A DNA stretch of 5,196 bases. Source: Prolixibacteraceae bacterium (GTDB taxonomy: Bacteria; Bacteroidota; Bacteroidia; Bacteroidales; Prolixibacteraceae). The notes below the pieces were generated by a model that was not told the DNA's origin, ran no database searches, and worked only from the letters and a program-made list of their open reading frames with translations. Every line of letters starts with the position of its first letter. Position 1 is the stretch's first letter. The stretch spans positions 1 through 5,196 of the forward strand of contig SKHV01000380.1 of the NCBI GenBank assembly GCA_007116765.1. Direction: 5' to 3'. This document shows, in pieces, positions 4,870-5,196 of the stretch. The position numbers and the translations under genes are program-made.

Positions 4870-5196
4870 ATGGATAAACAGGAATTAAAGAAACGAACTT
4901 ATGATTTTGCCCGACGTTGCATTAAGCTTGCAATTGCTTTGCCTCCTACAAAACTTGGCAAACATATCGAAGGACAATTAATCCGTTGTTCGACTTCAGT
5001 TCCTGCAAATTACCGAGCAGCATTAGTAGCTCAATCAAAACCCGCGTTTGTTGCAAAAATATCGATTGTAATAGAAGAGGCTGATGAAGCATGCTTTTGG
5101 TTAAAGTTGCTTGTAGATGAAGAGTTGTTAGAGGAAAATAAAGTGACTTTGCTTTTACAAGAAGCGGAAGAGTTAACCTCAATATTTGTAAGTACA
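4870..5196 (+). CDS. Four-helix-bundle protein, S23/IVP-like (3' end outside window)
   Basis: The visible 109 residues match the small four-helix-bundle family first known from proteins encoded in intervening sequences of 23S rRNA, and related in fold to the Avd accessory protein of diversity-generating retroelements. Recognisable features in order are TYDFARRCIKLAIALP, QLIRCSTSVPANYRAA, an 'EEADEACFWLKLL' helix and a C-terminal helix QEAEELTSIF. Family members are usually about 115-130 residues, so only a few codons should be missing. The function is unknown; a basic surface and the rRNA association of relatives hint at nucleic-acid binding. The ATG at 4870 begins the usual N-terminus a few residues before the 'FA' motif. 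By hand count it has about 37% G+C, visibly below leuA and leuC. It has no known role in leucine synthesis, and it sits where leuD might be expected, behind inverted heptamer repeats and its own promoter candidate. This suggests an inserted cassette. No reverse transcriptase or rRNA is visible in the window. Confidence 0.9.
   Translation, partial: MDKQELKKRTYDFARRCIKLAIALPPTKLGKHIEGQLIRCSTSVPANYRAALVAQSKPAFVAKISIVIEEADEACFWLKLLVDEELLEENKVTLLLQEAEELTSIFVST

Noticed and set aside
4870..5196. Avd protein of a diversity-generating retroelement
   Set aside because: The fold is related, but no reverse transcriptase, template repeat or variable repeat is visible in the window, and the sequence looks like the stand-alone S23/IVP-like type.

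Overview
The window looks like chromosomal DNA of a member of the Bacteroidota. The evidence is the lack of Shine-Dalgarno sequences (starts lie in A/T-rich stretches), promoter-like sites of the Bacteroidota type (TTTG about 19 bases before TAnnTTTG), an exported lipoprotein of a kind common there, and a stand-alone four-helix-bundle (S23/IVP-like) gene. I cannot place the genus from sequence alone. All supported genes are on the + strand.

Layout. (1) 1-1479: a complete, functionally unassigned 492-residue lipoprotein. (2) 1480-1824: a 345-base intergenic region holding a promoter candidate, a 22-codon leader ORF with 6 Leu and 5 Ile codons, mutually exclusive RNA pairings, a strong intrinsic terminator ending in nine T, and a second hairpin close to the leuA start. 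Together these read as a transcription attenuator for branched-chain amino acid synthesis. (3) 1825-3333: leuA, 2-isopropylmalate synthase. (4) 3343-4740: leuC, large subunit of 3-isopropylmalate dehydratase, 9 bases after leuA. (5) 4741-4869: an A/T-rich spacer made of a TTTAYTA heptamer array that starts on the base after the leuC stop, and an inverted, decayed copy of the array just before the next gene. (6) 4870-5196: the start of a four-helix-bundle protein gene that runs off the window.

How it works together. LeuA and LeuC catalyse the first and second steps of leucine synthesis. LeuC needs LeuD, which is not in the window and would usually follow leuC. When charged tRNA-Leu (or tRNA-Ile) is scarce, a ribosome stalled on the leader ORF should leave segment 1680-1689 free to capture the 5' arm of the terminator, so transcription continues into leuAC. 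The four-helix-bundle gene with its flanking heptamer repeats looks like an insertion cassette in or at the end of the leu operon.

The two most interesting items are the leuA attenuator, with its duplicated ATTCTCA switch and CTA-rich leucine codons, and the repeat-flanked four-helix-bundle cassette directly behind leuC. Neither was checked against a database.
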